From Deinococcus ruber (GTDB lineage: Bacteria > Deinococcota > Deinococci > Deinococcales > Deinococcaceae): 42,739 nucleotides of DNA. Below the pieces are notes generated by a model, which was not told the origin of the DNA, ran no database searches, and was given only the letters and a program-made list of their open reading frames with translations. Numbering within the stretch: the stretch's first letter is position 1; each line of letters starts with the position of its first letter. Positions 33,435 through 42,460 of the stretch are shown here, piece by piece. Position numbers and translations under genes: made by a program. The DNA lies in NCBI RefSeq assembly GCF_014648095.1, contig NZ_BMQL01000039.1, positions 1 through 42,739 of the forward strand. The letters are read 5' to 3'.

Positions 33435-34457
33435 ATGCCCTCACAGCTCGTCCCGAAAGCTCCCGATTCCGAGATCGCCGGTCACCTCCGCGCCTGCGTG
33501 TTCGATCGGGCCGGTACCGCCGTCATCGAGAAGCACGCCGTTCCGACCAAGACACCTCCGACGGGCGGCTTCATCTGGTTTGACGTCACCGACCCCACCG
33601 CCGAAGGCATGGCGCTGCTGCAGTCACGGTTCAGGCTGCACCCGCTGGCTGTCGAGGACGCCCTGCATGCCCATCAGCGGTCCAAAGCCGAGAGCTATCA
33701 GGGCTTCGAGTTCGTCGTGGTCCACAGCGTCTCCACGGACGAGCAGGGCCTGCTGCAGGTGCACGAGCTGAACCTCTTCATCGGCGCCGACTTCGTGATC
33801 AGCGTCCGTCACGGGCACGGCTTCTCCACGCAGGACATCGTGGACCGCTGGAACCGCGTGCCCGAGGACTGGCGCTCCGACCCGAGCAGCCTGTTCTACG
33901 TGCTGCTCGACGCGATGGTTGACGAGTACGCGCCGTTCGCCGACGCGCTGGAAGACGAACTCTGGGCGCTGCGGCACCGCTTGGTCAACCAGCGCCATCT
34001 GGACGAGGACGTGGTCCGGAAGATTTTCAGGCTGAGCGAACTCGCTTCTGCGTCGTACGCGGTGGTGTTCCCGCTCAAGGACGTGCTGACCACGCTGTTG
34101 CGGGTGGGACCACCGATCGTGAGTGAGAATGAGATTCCGTACTTCCGCGACATCCGTGACCATGCCGAGCATGTCATTGAGCGCCTGAGCCACGCGCAGA
34201 CCATGGCGGACCGGGCGTTCGACATCTATCACGCCCTCGAGAACCGCGCGCAGGCGGCGGTCTCGAAGCAGCTGACGCAGGTGGCGACGGTGTTCCTGCC
34301 GCTGACGCTGGTGACCGGGTTCTTCGGTCAGAACTTCGGGTTTCTGGTCAACAAGCTGATCGTCAGCACCACATCGTTCTGGGTGTTCTGCGTCGGTGGG
34401 GAGTTGCTCGTGGCGCTGATCGCGGTGTTGTACGTCATCCGGGTCGGCCGTCGATAG
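33435..34457 (+). CDS. corA: CorA-family divalent cation transporter with GQN motif
   Basis: A 340-residue CorA-type channel for Mg2+ or similar ions. The cytoplasmic part contains FIWFDVTDPTAEGM, HPLAVEDALHAHQRSK and LNLFIGADFVISVRHG. Two C-terminal helices follow: STQVATVFLPLTLVTGFF-like TM1 and FWVFCVGGELLVALIAVLYV as TM2. The selectivity motif between them is FGQNFG (GQN 298-300) in place of the classical GMN; ZntB-type relatives also vary here. A basic tail (RVGRR) ends the protein. AAGGAG at 33424-33429 fixes the ATG at 33435. Substrate preference may differ from Mg2+. Confidence 0.88.
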   Translation: MPSQLVPKAPDSEIAGHLRACVFDRAGTAVIEKHAVPTKTPPTGGFIWFDVTDPTAEGMALLQSRFRLHPLAVEDALHAHQRSKAESYQGFEFVVVHSVSTDEQGLLQVHELNLFIGADFVISVRHGHGFSTQDIVDRWNRVPEDWRSDPSSLFYVLLDAMVDEYAPFADALEDELWALRHRLVNQRHLDEDVVRKIFRLSELASASYAVVFPLKDVLTTLLRVGPPIVSENEIPYFRDIRDHAEHVIERLSHAQTMADRAFDIYHALENRAQAAVSKQLTQVATVFLPLTLVTGFFGQNFGFLVNKLIVSTTSFWVFCVGGELLVALIAVLYVIRVGRR

Positions 34458-34845
34458 AGCGGAGTGTAGGAACGGCGTCCGGAGCAGCAAGAAGAACTGT
34501 CGGCTTCGGTTGCGCCTGGAGGAGCACCCTGATGTGTGGCCTGCGCACGCGTCCTTCTGACGACCACCGGGGAGCTTTTGGAAACAGTTTGACGTCGCCA
34601 ATAACAAGCTGATGGAGGCTGGATTGAAGGTCAGGTCCTGTCTGACGGTGATGGAATCCTTCGCCATAGACAACTTGACCCAGACCGATCTCCAAATCGC
34701 CCAGGGCTCTCTCACGGCTGAGGGAGCGGTCCAGGGAGAGTAGACGCTGCTTGAGATATCAGCAGGTGGCTAATACCCGGTCCTGAATCCAGCTGGAGTC
34801 GCGGTAACTCTCGGTCCCGCTCAGCGGTGCCGACCTCTCCTGACT
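34458..34845. other. Gene-free stretch between corA and the epoxide hydrolase
   Basis: Nearly 390 bases with short open frames on both strands that carry no recognisable motifs. It may be decayed coding DNA, but I cannot name a parent gene. Promoter signals begin only at 34846. Confidence 0.35.
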
Positions 34846-34890
34846 GTTGCACACCTGTGTGCAACCGAATAGACTGCACACAGGTGTGCA
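34846..34890 (+). promoter_or_regulatory. Epoxide-hydrolase promoter with two TetR operators
   Basis: Operator 1, TTGCACACCTGTGTGCAA (34847-34864, a perfect palindrome apart from its 2-base centre), and operator 2, TGCACACAGGTGTGCA (34875-34890), lie 27 bases apart centre to centre. A promoter is interleaved: -35 TTGCAC (34847-34852), 17 bases, -10 TAGACT (34870-34875). A repressor on either site would block RNA polymerase. The same 18-mer with one change occurs before the tetR gene at 36917. Confidence 0.8.
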
Positions 34891-34931
34891 ACTCTGTTGC
34901 ACCACACGCACCCGCTCAGGAGGAACAGGCC

Positions 34932-36095
34932 ATGACCACCCCGACGCCCACAGCTTCAGCCCCCATCCGCCCCTTCACCGTCGCGATCGCGGACGCCGAG
35001 ATTCAAGACCTGAAACAGCGACTCGCCAGAACCAGATGGCCGAATCCGGAAACCGTTCCCGACTGGTCACAAGGTGTCCGTCTGGAAAACGCCAAACAGC
35101 TCATTCACTACTGGGAGCGGACGTACGACTGGCGCCGGTTCGAGCGGCAGCTCAACCAGTTCCCACAGTTCCTGACTGAGATCGACGGGCTCGATCTTCA
35201 CTTCATTCACGTCAAATCTCGCAACCCGAATGCAATGCCCCTCATCCTGACGCACGGATGGCCAGGTTCCATCGTTGAATTCCTGAAACTCATTGGCCCC
35301 CTCACAGACCCCGTCTCGTTCGGAGGAACCGTCGAAGATTCCTTCGACGTCGTCATCCCGTCACTGCCCGGATTCGGGTTTTCCCAACAGCCGACTGAGA
35401 CGGGCTGGACAGTGCCGCGTATCGCCCGTGCCTGGGTCGAACTCATGAAGCGTCTCGGGTACAAAACGTGGGCCGCTCAAGGCGGTGATTGGGGCGCCGT
35501 CGTCACCTCCGCCCTTGGGGCGATGCAGCCCGAGGGTCTCCTGGGAATTCACCTGAACACGCAGTACGCATTTCCCGCCCACATTCCCGACACGCTGTCG
35601 CCCGATGAGCGGTACGCTGTGGACACTCTCGCCCTGTACACCGGCGATCTCGGCGGATCAAACCACCTTCAGGCCACGAAGCCACAGACCGTCGGATTTG
35701 CGCTGGCGGACTCTCCGGTCGGCCAAGCGGCCTGGATCTACGAAAAGTTCCAGTCCAAAACGGACAACACTGGGCTCGCCGAGGACACGCTCAGCACCGA
35801 TGACATGCTGGACGCTATCTCGCTGTACTGGTACACCAACAGTGCCGCGTCGTCCGGCCGCATCTACTGGGAAAACAAATCGGGCAGTCTGGCGGGTCCA
35901 AAGCTGACCCTGCCGGTCGCCGTCACCGTCTTTCCCAGGGACATCCCACGCCTGCCACGCAGCTGGATCGAAGACACCTACAGCAACTTGATCCATTACG
36001 GCGAGGCAGAGAGAGGCGGACATTTCGCCGCCTTCGAGCAGCCCGAGATCCTCATCGGCGAGATTCGCACAGGCCTGAGAAGTCTCCGCTCCTGA
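34932..36095 (+). CDS. Epoxide hydrolase (EHN-domain alpha/beta hydrolase)
   Basis: A 387-residue cytosolic enzyme of the microsomal-epoxide-hydrolase type, opening epoxides to diols. The N-terminal EHN domain has RPFTVAIADAEIQDLKQRLA and RTRWPNPE. The catalytic core has HGWPGS (109-114), GGDWGA with nucleophile Asp 186, RIYWENK with a likely acid Tyr 312, and GGHFAAFEQP with His 364. AGGAGG at 34918-34923 precedes the ATG at 34932; an upstream ATG at 34827 would include the operators and is rejected. It is repressed, by inference, by the TetR encoded at 36310, whose operators flank both genes. Confidence 0.93.
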   Translation: MTTPTPTASAPIRPFTVAIADAEIQDLKQRLARTRWPNPETVPDWSQGVRLENAKQLIHYWERTYDWRRFERQLNQFPQFLTEIDGLDLHFIHVKSRNPNAMPLILTHGWPGSIVEFLKLIGPLTDPVSFGGTVEDSFDVVIPSLPGFGFSQQPTETGWTVPRIARAWVELMKRLGYKTWAAQGGDWGAVVTSALGAMQPEGLLGIHLNTQYAFPAHIPDTLSPDERYAVDTLALYTGDLGGSNHLQATKPQTVGFALADSPVGQAAWIYEKFQSKTDNTGLAEDTLSTDDMLDAISLYWYTNSAASSGRIYWENKSGSLAGPKLTLPVAVTVFPRDIPRLPRSWIEDTYSNLIHYGEAERGGHFAAFEQPEILIGEIRTGLRSLRS

Positions 36096-36227
36096 CACGA
36101 ACGCCTCGTATATGTCGGGTCATCACCACGGCACGACCGGTTCGGAACTCCGGACAGCGCCGGTGACCCTGTGCGGTGACCCCCCCTCGGGACCATGTCA
36201 CCTGAACGAGGCCTCTGACACACGGAA

Positions 36228-36262
36228 GGCAGGGGTGGGCTGGACGACAGCCCACCCCTGCC
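36228..36262. terminator. Strong hairpin between convergent genes
   Basis: A perfect 15-bp stem (GGCAGGGGTGGGCTG, 36228-36242, with its complement at 36248-36262) and a 5-base loop GACGA. It lies between the ends of the epoxide-hydrolase and tetR genes. There is no T-run on either side, so it is not a textbook intrinsic terminator, but as a bidirectional RNA block it would fit. Confidence 0.6.
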
Positions 36263-36309
36263 GCGCTTGCTGCCCTCTTGGACACGCTGCGGTTGCGCGG
36301 ATCGGTACG

Positions 36310-36906
36310 TTATCGGCGGTCTGCAAGCTCGGAGGCCGTCGTGGCGGGAACCCCGAGGGTCAGCAGGCTCGTGGTGATTGCCTCGCGGACAGAGAGGCTG
36401 CCATCTGATGACCCGCCATCGAAGACGTTGAACACGGTCGCGAAGGCGATGTGTCCGAGGAGAGCGGCCGGGAGGTGCTGGCCGAACGTTCCGGCCGCCT
36501 GCCCCTGGCGCACAAGTTCAGTGATGTCGTCATCAACGGGCTTGAGAAGGGCATGAATCTCTGTACCGTATTCGCTGCGGCGCAGAACGATCAGCACGCG
36601 GTAACGATGTGCCAGGGGCCATATGTGGGAAATGAAGTCGGCCCACACCTGCGGGGCGGTCTTGCCGGGTACGTGGGCGTCGTTGAGCACCTGGTGAATC
36701 TCGTCGACGGCCAGCTGCGTGAGAGAGCGCACCAAGTCGATGCGGGACGGGAAGTACCCGTAGACGGTTCTGCGCACCACGCCGGCGGCGAGGGCGATGT
36801 CCTCCATGCCGGCGTCGGGGTTCCTCGCGAGGACGTGGATGGCGACGTTGAGGATGCGGGCGCGTGCCTCGCTGATGGATCGTTGCCGAGCCGATTCGAT
36901 AACCAT
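36310..36906 (-). CDS. TetR family repressor of the epoxide hydrolase
   Basis: A 198-residue regulator. The helix-turn-helix reads ARILNVAIHVLARNPDAGME, DIALAAGVVRRTVYGYFPSR, with the usual YGYF at the recognition end. The C-terminal ligand domain is helical. The start at 36906 is close to GGGAG and may instead be leaderless or lie a little downstream. A palindrome matching those before the epoxide hydrolase lies at 36916-36935, just before the gene, so it very likely binds both promoters and represses itself. The inducer is presumably an epoxide or related compound; this is inference. Confidence 0.9.
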   Translation of the reverse strand: MVIESARQRSISEARARILNVAIHVLARNPDAGMEDIALAAGVVRRTVYGYFPSRIDLVRSLTQLAVDEIHQVLNDAHVPGKTAPQVWADFISHIWPLAHRYRVLIVLRRSEYGTEIHALLKPVDDDITELVRQGQAAGTFGQHLPAALLGHIAFATVFNVFDGGSSDGSLSVREAITTSLLTLGVPATTASELADRR

Positions 36907-36915
36907 TCTCCCAGT

Positions 36916-36939
36916 ATTGCACAGCTGTGTGCAATATTA
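36916..36939 (-). promoter_or_regulatory. tetR operator and -10 box
   Basis: TTGCACAGCTGTGTGCAA at 36917-36934 differs from operator 1 of the epoxide hydrolase at one base of 18. On the minus strand TAATAT (36939-36934) is a fair -10 directly upstream, so a bound repressor would cover the start of transcription. The -35 (TTCCAG, 17 bases further up) is weak. Confidence 0.75.
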
Positions 36940-37895
36940 ACGTCCGGGCGGCTAAGCTGGAACTGGGACGAGCCGTGCAGAAGCGGGGAAGGCCGCTGAC
37001 ACTGCAGGCTCCGTGGTCGTGGCCGAGCTGCCCGGAGCGCATGGCGGTGCCGTTCGATCTGATGGTCGGGCCACAGACCGAAGTCGTGCAGGAATACAGC
37101 CTGCCGGTAGGGGAGCCCACGCACCCCTGGATGTGGCGACGCTGCTGCATGGGCGATACCAGGCGGGATTTGAGATCGCACCATCACCGGGTACCGGAAG
37201 TGAAACACCAACGTGGCTTGGGTTGCTGGATGGAGATTGAGGCCGAGCCGCTATGACGTGTTCATGGTGCAGGCCCCGCCGGTGATCAAGGACTTCGTCC
37301 ACAGACCGGAGATGGTCGAGCAGCTGGAGTCCTTGGAGCTCTATCACGACCGCGCGTGGGGGTCCGTGGGGGTCGGGGAAGTGGGTGTTTGAGGATTTGG
37401 ACCGCGGTGACATGCAGATCGACACGTACGCGTACGACAGCTGTCCAGCGCATAGCGGGCTGAATGATCGGCTGCTCGGAAGTGCGGATGCATTTCATGT
37501 TCCTCAAGCGCCTCCGGCAGAGCCCGCCGCGTCGTTGGCGGTTGAGGCGAGGTTGTCGCGGCAGCGGAGATTGCTGCGACAGTCGTTCAGGAGCGGGGGT
37601 GCCAGCAGGCACATTGGATACGCTGATGCTGCGGGCGTGTTGGTGTCCGCAGCATCAGCGGACGCGCGTGTTTGTGATGAGGAGCTTTGCCGCGCATTGG
37701 GGAAGTGTCAGGGGTTGTTGCAGCTGAGGTACGATCGGCGGGGGGCTGTTGAATATCTGTGAGGTGTGGCGGCTGTATGTGGATCGGAAGCTGCTGATGC
37801 TGGAGAGGGTGAGGTTGTCGGGGGAGGTAGTCGCGGCGCGGTTGGCGGAGGTGAGGAATGGTAGCCAATAGGGAATATAGACAGCAAGGTTCATC
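36940..37895. other. Gene-poor stretch of about 950 bases
   Basis: Open frames here are short and overlapping, without motifs I recognise. A run reading RLYVDRKLLMLERVRLSGEV and AARLAEVRNGSQ before the stop near 37868 looks coding-like, but it is too short to assign. Composition shifts to G-rich on the plus strand after 37300, unlike neighbouring genes. It may be eroded foreign DNA. Confidence 0.35.
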
Positions 37896-38492
37896 ATGCA
37901 GACGCCCCGCTCTTCAAACGAACCACACAGACAACAGCGTGGCATGATGGACGGCATGCCCGCTGAGGACCTGCGCCCGCTGACTGACGACGACATGCCC
38001 GCCCTCAGCGAGCTCCTGACCGCTCTTCACCCCGAGCAACAGCAGACAGCGGCGTCGTTGAAGAACCGGCAAGCGCTTCTGAGCTCACTCAGTGAGCATC
38101 ATGCCTGGACCCTGGGTTGGCACGGAAACTCGCTGGTTGGTGCGGTCGAAGCCGCTGGTGATCACAACCACATCGGCAGTGGGTTGTTTTTTCTAAATGT
38201 CCGGGTCCACCCAGCGTGGCAAGATGACGAGGACGAACTGGCTGGGCAGTTGTTTCAACGCGGGGTGGAGACCTTGCGGCCCTTGCTCCCTACTGGCCTG
38301 CGGACGCGTGTGCACCAACACTGGCCGGAGCTTGCGTTCTACCAGAACCATGGATTCGACGAACTCGAACGATCCTGGCATAGCACCCTGGACCTGAGCA
38401 CCTTTGACCCGAGCGCCTTTGCCGCACGAACGCAGCGGGCACGGGCCACCATTCAGCTGGCCACCCTCCGTGAGCTCGGCTGGACAGGCTGA
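37896..38492 (+). CDS. GNAT-type acetyltransferase
   Basis: A protein of 198 residues (or 182 from the ATG at 37944) with GNAT layout: LRPLTDDDMPALSELLTALH at the start, GNSLVGAVEAAGD for strands 2-3, FLNVRVHPAWQDDEDELAGQ for strand 4 and the start of the CoA-binding helix, and FYQNHGFDELERSWHSTLDL for the last part. The classical QxxGxG/A is degenerate (WQDDEDELAGQLFQRG). AAGG lies six bases before the 37896 ATG. The acceptor is unknown. It stands alone on the plus strand. Confidence 0.75.
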   Translation: MQTPRSSNEPHRQQRGMMDGMPAEDLRPLTDDDMPALSELLTALHPEQQQTAASLKNRQALLSSLSEHHAWTLGWHGNSLVGAVEAAGDHNHIGSGLFFLNVRVHPAWQDDEDELAGQLFQRGVETLRPLLPTGLRTRVHQHWPELAFYQNHGFDELERSWHSTLDLSTFDPSAFAARTQRARATIQLATLRELGWTG

Positions 38493-38610
38493 TAAGGTAA
38501 GTGCACCGAATTCTTCGGCCTGCCCCTCATGGTCAGACGCCCGCTGTTCAACCCCAGGAGACGGCGGCAGAGCGTGATCAGGTCGTCTGTTGATCGCGAA
38601 AGGAACCATC

Positions 38611-38919
38611 ATGTTCGAACACATCGTCATTTTCCGGTTCAAAGTGCTTCCTTCGGCTGAGCAGCTGAAGACGCTCGTCTCGACTGTTCAGGCATTCGAG
38701 CAGCAGATTCCGGGGATTGTGAGTCTTTCGGCGGGCCTCAACGAAACCGACGAGGTTCAAAACATCCACAATTACTCGTTGGGCCTGCGAATCACCTTTC
38801 AGAGCAGGGAGGCTCTGAAGGCGTACTTACCTCATCCGGCGCACCAGGCCTTCGTCAGTCAGCTGGATGGGCTGATTGAACATGTCGTGGTCATGGATTA
38901 TCCGCTGGTGACTGCCTGA
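38611..38919 (+). CDS. Dabb (stress-responsive A/B barrel) domain protein
   Basis: A 102-residue protein of the ferredoxin-like dimeric alpha/beta barrel family. It starts MFEHIVIFRFK and has IPGIVSLSAGLNET, YSLGLRITFQSREALKAYLP and HPAHQAFVSQLDGLIEHVVV, then MDYPL; the HPxHxxF stretch is the family signature. AAAGGA lies just before the ATG. Members include plant stress proteins and small cyclases; the bacterial role is unknown. Confidence 0.85.
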   Translation: MFEHIVIFRFKVLPSAEQLKTLVSTVQAFEQQIPGIVSLSAGLNETDEVQNIHNYSLGLRITFQSREALKAYLPHPAHQAFVSQLDGLIEHVVVMDYPLVTA

Positions 38920-39150
38920 AACGAAGCTGCTGCTGAGTCGTCACCCATTCGCTCAGATACGTTAGGTGCGCGGCTTCCAACTCGTCTGACCGGGCTTGGT
39001 GCTGGACAGTCCAGCATCTCAGACCGGCCGCTCACCTCGGCAGTCCGCCCCTCAGACACCGCTTATCCTGAAGTGTCAACCGCTGAGGCCAAGACATTTC
39101 GAGCGAAGACGGTTGCGTCCTCGAAGCTCAGTGCCCATGGAGAAAGGGAA

Positions 39151-39842
39151 ATGGAACTTCCAGCTTATTGGCTTCGTCGTCCAACGGTGAACTCGAACGT
39201 GCCGGTCCAGCACTGGGAGGCGGAGGTACGGACTGCGCTGGCGTCAGGGGTGGCTACCCCTGACGCACCGGGACCGCTCTGGGCCTTTCTCTGCTGGCTG
39301 TGTGACGAGCAGGGTATGTGGCGCATGGTACCGGCCAGGAAGACCTGACTGAGCTTGTTCCACGCCAGTCCAATGACGTTGGTTGGTTCGGAAACAGGAA
39401 GGCCGTGTATGCTTCTTCGGACGCCCTGTGGGCCATGTTCTTCGCGGTCATGGACCGACCGCGTGTGGAGATGCGGGTCGTCAATGCCGCGATCACCGTG
39501 GAACGGGCGGGAACCCTCGAGGCCCGGTATTTTTTCGGTGCGGGCGCACAGGCATTGGCACAGCGCCCCTTCCGGTCAGGTTGGGTGTACATCCTCCCTG
39601 GAGACACCTTCGGCCGCGAAGCCGGTGGCACCATCGCCGGGTATCCGTACGTCTCCCACCACTGCGCAAGTCTGGAAGCGGTCCGGCCTGCCTTCAAAGT
39701 CCGGGTGTGGCCGGAGGACTTCCCCTTCCTCGATGCAATCTACGCGTATGACGAAGAGGCGCTGAACCGCCAGATCGCGCTGAATCCGGAAGGGTTTCCC
39801 TGGGTGGAGGTCGAAGAACCGTTCGACGGCACCCCACGCTGA
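39151..39842 (+). pseudogene. Conserved hypothetical protein, frameshifted
   Basis: Two frames together make one protein. The first, from an ATG at 39151 with AAAGGG before it, reads to LCDEQGMWRM and stops at about 39348. The second, open from 39318, continues VAHGTGQEDLTELVPRQSND and VGWFGNRKAVYASSDALWAM to a normal end at 39842. The join lies at about 39315-39318 and one missing base explains it. The pattern ELxPRQSNDVGxFGNRxAVYA is conserved in a family of uncharacterised proteins, as I recall. It is either a real pseudogene or a sequencing error. The function is unknown. Confidence 0.65.
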
Positions 39843-39957
39843 TCCCGGGCGCTGCTGAACAGCCTCACCCTGTCGCTTGTCACGGCGGTCAGGACACTGG
39901 AATGCGCAGGCGCAAGCCGCACCTGATCCCACCCCAAGCATGAGCGGTCACCAACAT

Positions 39958-40704
39958 TTATGCCCCGCGCATCATGGTCGGGCCAACGGTGAGGCCTGAC
40001 ACTCGGAGCTGGCCGGTCTGACGAGGCCAGGGGAGCATCATCGGCGGCACTTCGCACGCCTCCGCGATGGCCTCCTCTTCTGATGGCAGACCAAGCTGGG
40101 CCGCGAGGTCTGTATACGTCGGCGCACTCCCAGTCAGATGTCCCAGGAAGGCCCACACGCGCCCGCGAAAGTCCAGCGGCAGTTGCGCCGCCGGTCGTGG
40201 TCGATTGGCCGCCTGCGCAGCGCAGCGCGGCCACATGCGACGAGAGGGCACTGGCGCTGGACATCAGCCAGGCCTGAAAAAATTCTTCCCGCAGCTGCGT
40301 CAACAGCTGCTCTTCAGTTTCACGTTCGCCGACGTACAACGCGCAAACACCTCGCTCAGTGGCCGCAACCAGCACCCGGCCGCCAGGCACGTCGGCGAAG
40401 GTACTGTGGATGACCAGACCGGCGCCGCCCGAACGGTACTCCAGCGGTGTCGTCCCTATTGATACCTGCATATGTTCGGGACACCTTGCTCTGTGGACAT
40501 GCCGCCCGTAAGGCTGACCAATACGCCGTCGGACTGGCTCACCCGATGGGCTCTCCGCCAGCAGCGCGTGACCGATGTATGTAGGTATCACGAATCTGTC
40601 TCCAACTTATGCAGGTACCAATAGCCGGTCCGTGACCGGGGCATACACTGTGCGTGGCGTGTTGTGCCCCGCATCGTACAGGGCGCGCCTGGGTGACGCT
40701 TGGG
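39958..40704 (-). pseudogene. ada: Ada-like DNA repair gene, 3' part, decayed
   Basis: On the minus strand, after the ISL3 element, the DNA reads SPSVTQ, then in a shifted frame ALYDAGHNT (Ada family SVTDALYDAG). Further on, TTPLEYRSGGAGLVIHSTFA and GRVLVAATERGVCALYVGER match the link and first part of the O6-methylguanine methyltransferase domain. After another frameshift near 40200 comes PLDFRGRVWAFLGHLTGSAP, TYTDLAAQLGLPSEEEAIAE. The active-site PCHR is gone (LPWPRQ follows). It is dead as a methyltransferase. Confidence 0.75.
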
Positions 40705-40709
40705 GAGGT

Positions 40710-42460
40710 TGTCGTCGCCAATGTAAAAATGGTTCTGGTGCATTCTCGGTGATCGGATCAGGTTGACCCCGCCAGTAGCGGATACTGAACAATGGCCCTT
40801 GACCCAGAGCAGGTATTCGGTATTTGCGGACTGAAGCTGGATACAGCGGTCTTCGATGACGCGCGTCAGTGCTGGGTCATCGAGCTTCGCAGCATGGCCG
40901 CTGAACCGCCCTGTCCAACCTGTGGGCAGCTGGCGTCCCGTCGACACAGCGCGTATTGGCGCACCCTGGCGGACGTCCCGTGTGCTGGTCACCAGACGCT
41001 CTGGCGTCTGGTGGTGCGACGCCAGTTCTGTCAGAACGCAACGTGCTCACAGCGCATTTTCGCTGAACGCTTCCCGCTGTTGGCACTGCCGTTCGCACGC
41101 ACCACCACCCGGCTGATCGATGTGTTCCGTTCGCTGGCCGTCAGCGCAGGTGGACGGGGTGGCGCACGCCTCGCTTTATGCCTGGCAATGCCAGTTGATC
41201 GCAAGAAACTCCTCCGGATCGTCCGGCAAACGCCCCCTCCGGCCGCGACGTCCGTTCGGGTGCTGGGGATTGATGACTGGGCCTTCCGAAAGGGGCTGAC
41301 GTACGGCACGATCCTGGTCGACTTGGAGGCGCACCAGATCGTGGATCTGTTGCCAGATCGCCGTGCCGAGTCCGTCGCCGAATGGCTGCGGGAGCATCCC
41401 GGCGTGCAGATCATCACCAGAGACCGCGCCAGTGTGTACGCCGATGGGGCACGGCAAGGTGCGCCCAATGCGGTTCAGGTCGCGGATCGGTGGCATCTGC
41501 TGAAAAATCTGAAGGATGCAGTGCAAGCAACCCTGCTTCCCTGGCAAACCGAGGTGCGGCAGTCCCTGGGCGGCGCGGGCGCGCCGCCCGCCGACACCGA
41601 AACTGGGACTCCGCGGCCTCCCTTCGCCGCTGCACCTGAGCACCTTGCGCCGTGTTTGCCCATTCCAGAACACACCCAGCTTCAGTTCGACCGGATCCAG
41701 GCGCTCCGGCGAGCAGGCTCGACCCTCCAGACGATTGCCACGGACGTGGGCAGGTCGCGCAACACGGTCAGGAAATATGTGGCGCTGGACACCTGCCCAG
41801 CGCCGCAACGCCGCGCGCGGCCCAGCCAACTGGAGCCGTTCAAGCCCTATCTGATGGAGCGTTTCGAGCGCGGATGTGACAACGCCAGGGTGCTCTGGGA
41901 GGAAGTGCGCCTGCAGGGCTACGCCGGCGGTGCCACGATGGTGAGATCATTCCTGGCTCCTTTCCGGGGCCAGGGGACGCCACAGGCGCACTGCCCACCC
42001 TCGCGAGCACGTCCACCGTCCATTCGGACGTTGTCGTGTCTGCTGATTCAGGGTCCTGAGCTCAGAAATGTGGAAGAGCAGTGCTGGGTCGAGCAACTGA
42101 CCGCCATGCGGTCAGAGGCGGGAACGATGGTTCTGCTGACACAGCAGTTCGCAGCCATCGTTCGTCGGGGAGAGCCTCAGGGGCTGGGAACGTGGTTACA
42201 GGCAGCCACCGAGAGTGGCATCGCCGCCTTGATGAGCTTTGCGAAAGGCGTCTGGAACGATCTTGCAGCGGTTCGAGAGGGGATCGTTCAGGCGTGGTCG
42301 AACGGGCCGGTTGAGGGCCACATCAACAAGCTGAAAACGGTCAAGCGCCAGATGTATGGGCGCGCAAAGCTGGATCTACTCCGGGCGCGGCTACTGGCAG
42401 GGTCAACCTGATCCCGATCACCGAGAATGCACCAGAACCAAATTTAAGTTGGCGTTGACA
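40710..42460 (+). mobile_element. Complete ISL3-family insertion sequence
   Basis: A 1751-bp element with long inverted repeats. Both ends begin TGTC, two variable bases, CGCCAA; at the left, 40731-40756 is then identical to the right end read inward from 42439 (GGTTCTGGTGCATTCTCGGT continuing to 26 bases), and the match goes on with a one-base gap. Direct repeats GAGGT (40705-40709 and 42461-42465) flank it. It encodes one transposase and sits inside the ada-like gene. Confidence 0.85.
40792..42411 (+). CDS. ISL3-family transposase
   Basis: A 539-residue transposase that looks complete. The N-terminal zinc-binding region has CPTCGQLASRRHSAYWRTLA and CQNATC. The DDE domain shows VLGIDDWAFRKGLTYGTILV (first Asp), ITRDRASVYADGARQGAPNA, VQVADRWHLLKNL (second Asp region) and, near the end, WSNGPVEGHINKLKTVKRQM with YGRAKLDLLRARLL (Glu of the triad in VEGHIN). 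A helix-turn-helix insert (TLQTIATDVGRSRNTVRKYV) lies between. The ATG at 40792 has only a weak ribosome site. The stop lies inside the right inverted repeat. Confidence 0.93.
   Translation: MALDPEQVFGICGLKLDTAVFDDARQCWVIELRSMAAEPPCPTCGQLASRRHSAYWRTLADVPCAGHQTLWRLVVRRQFCQNATCSQRIFAERFPLLALPFARTTTRLIDVFRSLAVSAGGRGGARLALCLAMPVDRKKLLRIVRQTPPPAATSVRVLGIDDWAFRKGLTYGTILVDLEAHQIVDLLPDRRAESVAEWLREHPGVQIITRDRASVYADGARQGAPNAVQVADRWHLLKNLKDAVQATLLPWQTEVRQSLGGAGAPPADTETGTPRPPFAAAPEHLAPCLPIPEHTQLQFDRIQALRRAGSTLQTIATDVGRSRNTVRKYVALDTCPAPQRRARPSQLEPFKPYLMERFERGCDNARVLWEEVRLQGYAGGATMVRSFLAPFRGQGTPQAHCPPSRARPPSIRTLSCLLIQGPELRNVEEQCWVEQLTAMRSEAGTMVLLTQQFAAIVRRGEPQGLGTWLQAATESGIAALMSFAKGVWNDLAAVREGIVQAWSNGPVEGHINKLKTVKRQMYGRAKLDLLRARLLAGST

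Noticed and set aside
40731..42439. Shorter ISL3 borders defined by the 26-bp identical repeats
   Set aside because: The flanks continue the inverted similarity for 21 more bases. Only the longer borders give direct repeats and restore the ada reading frame.
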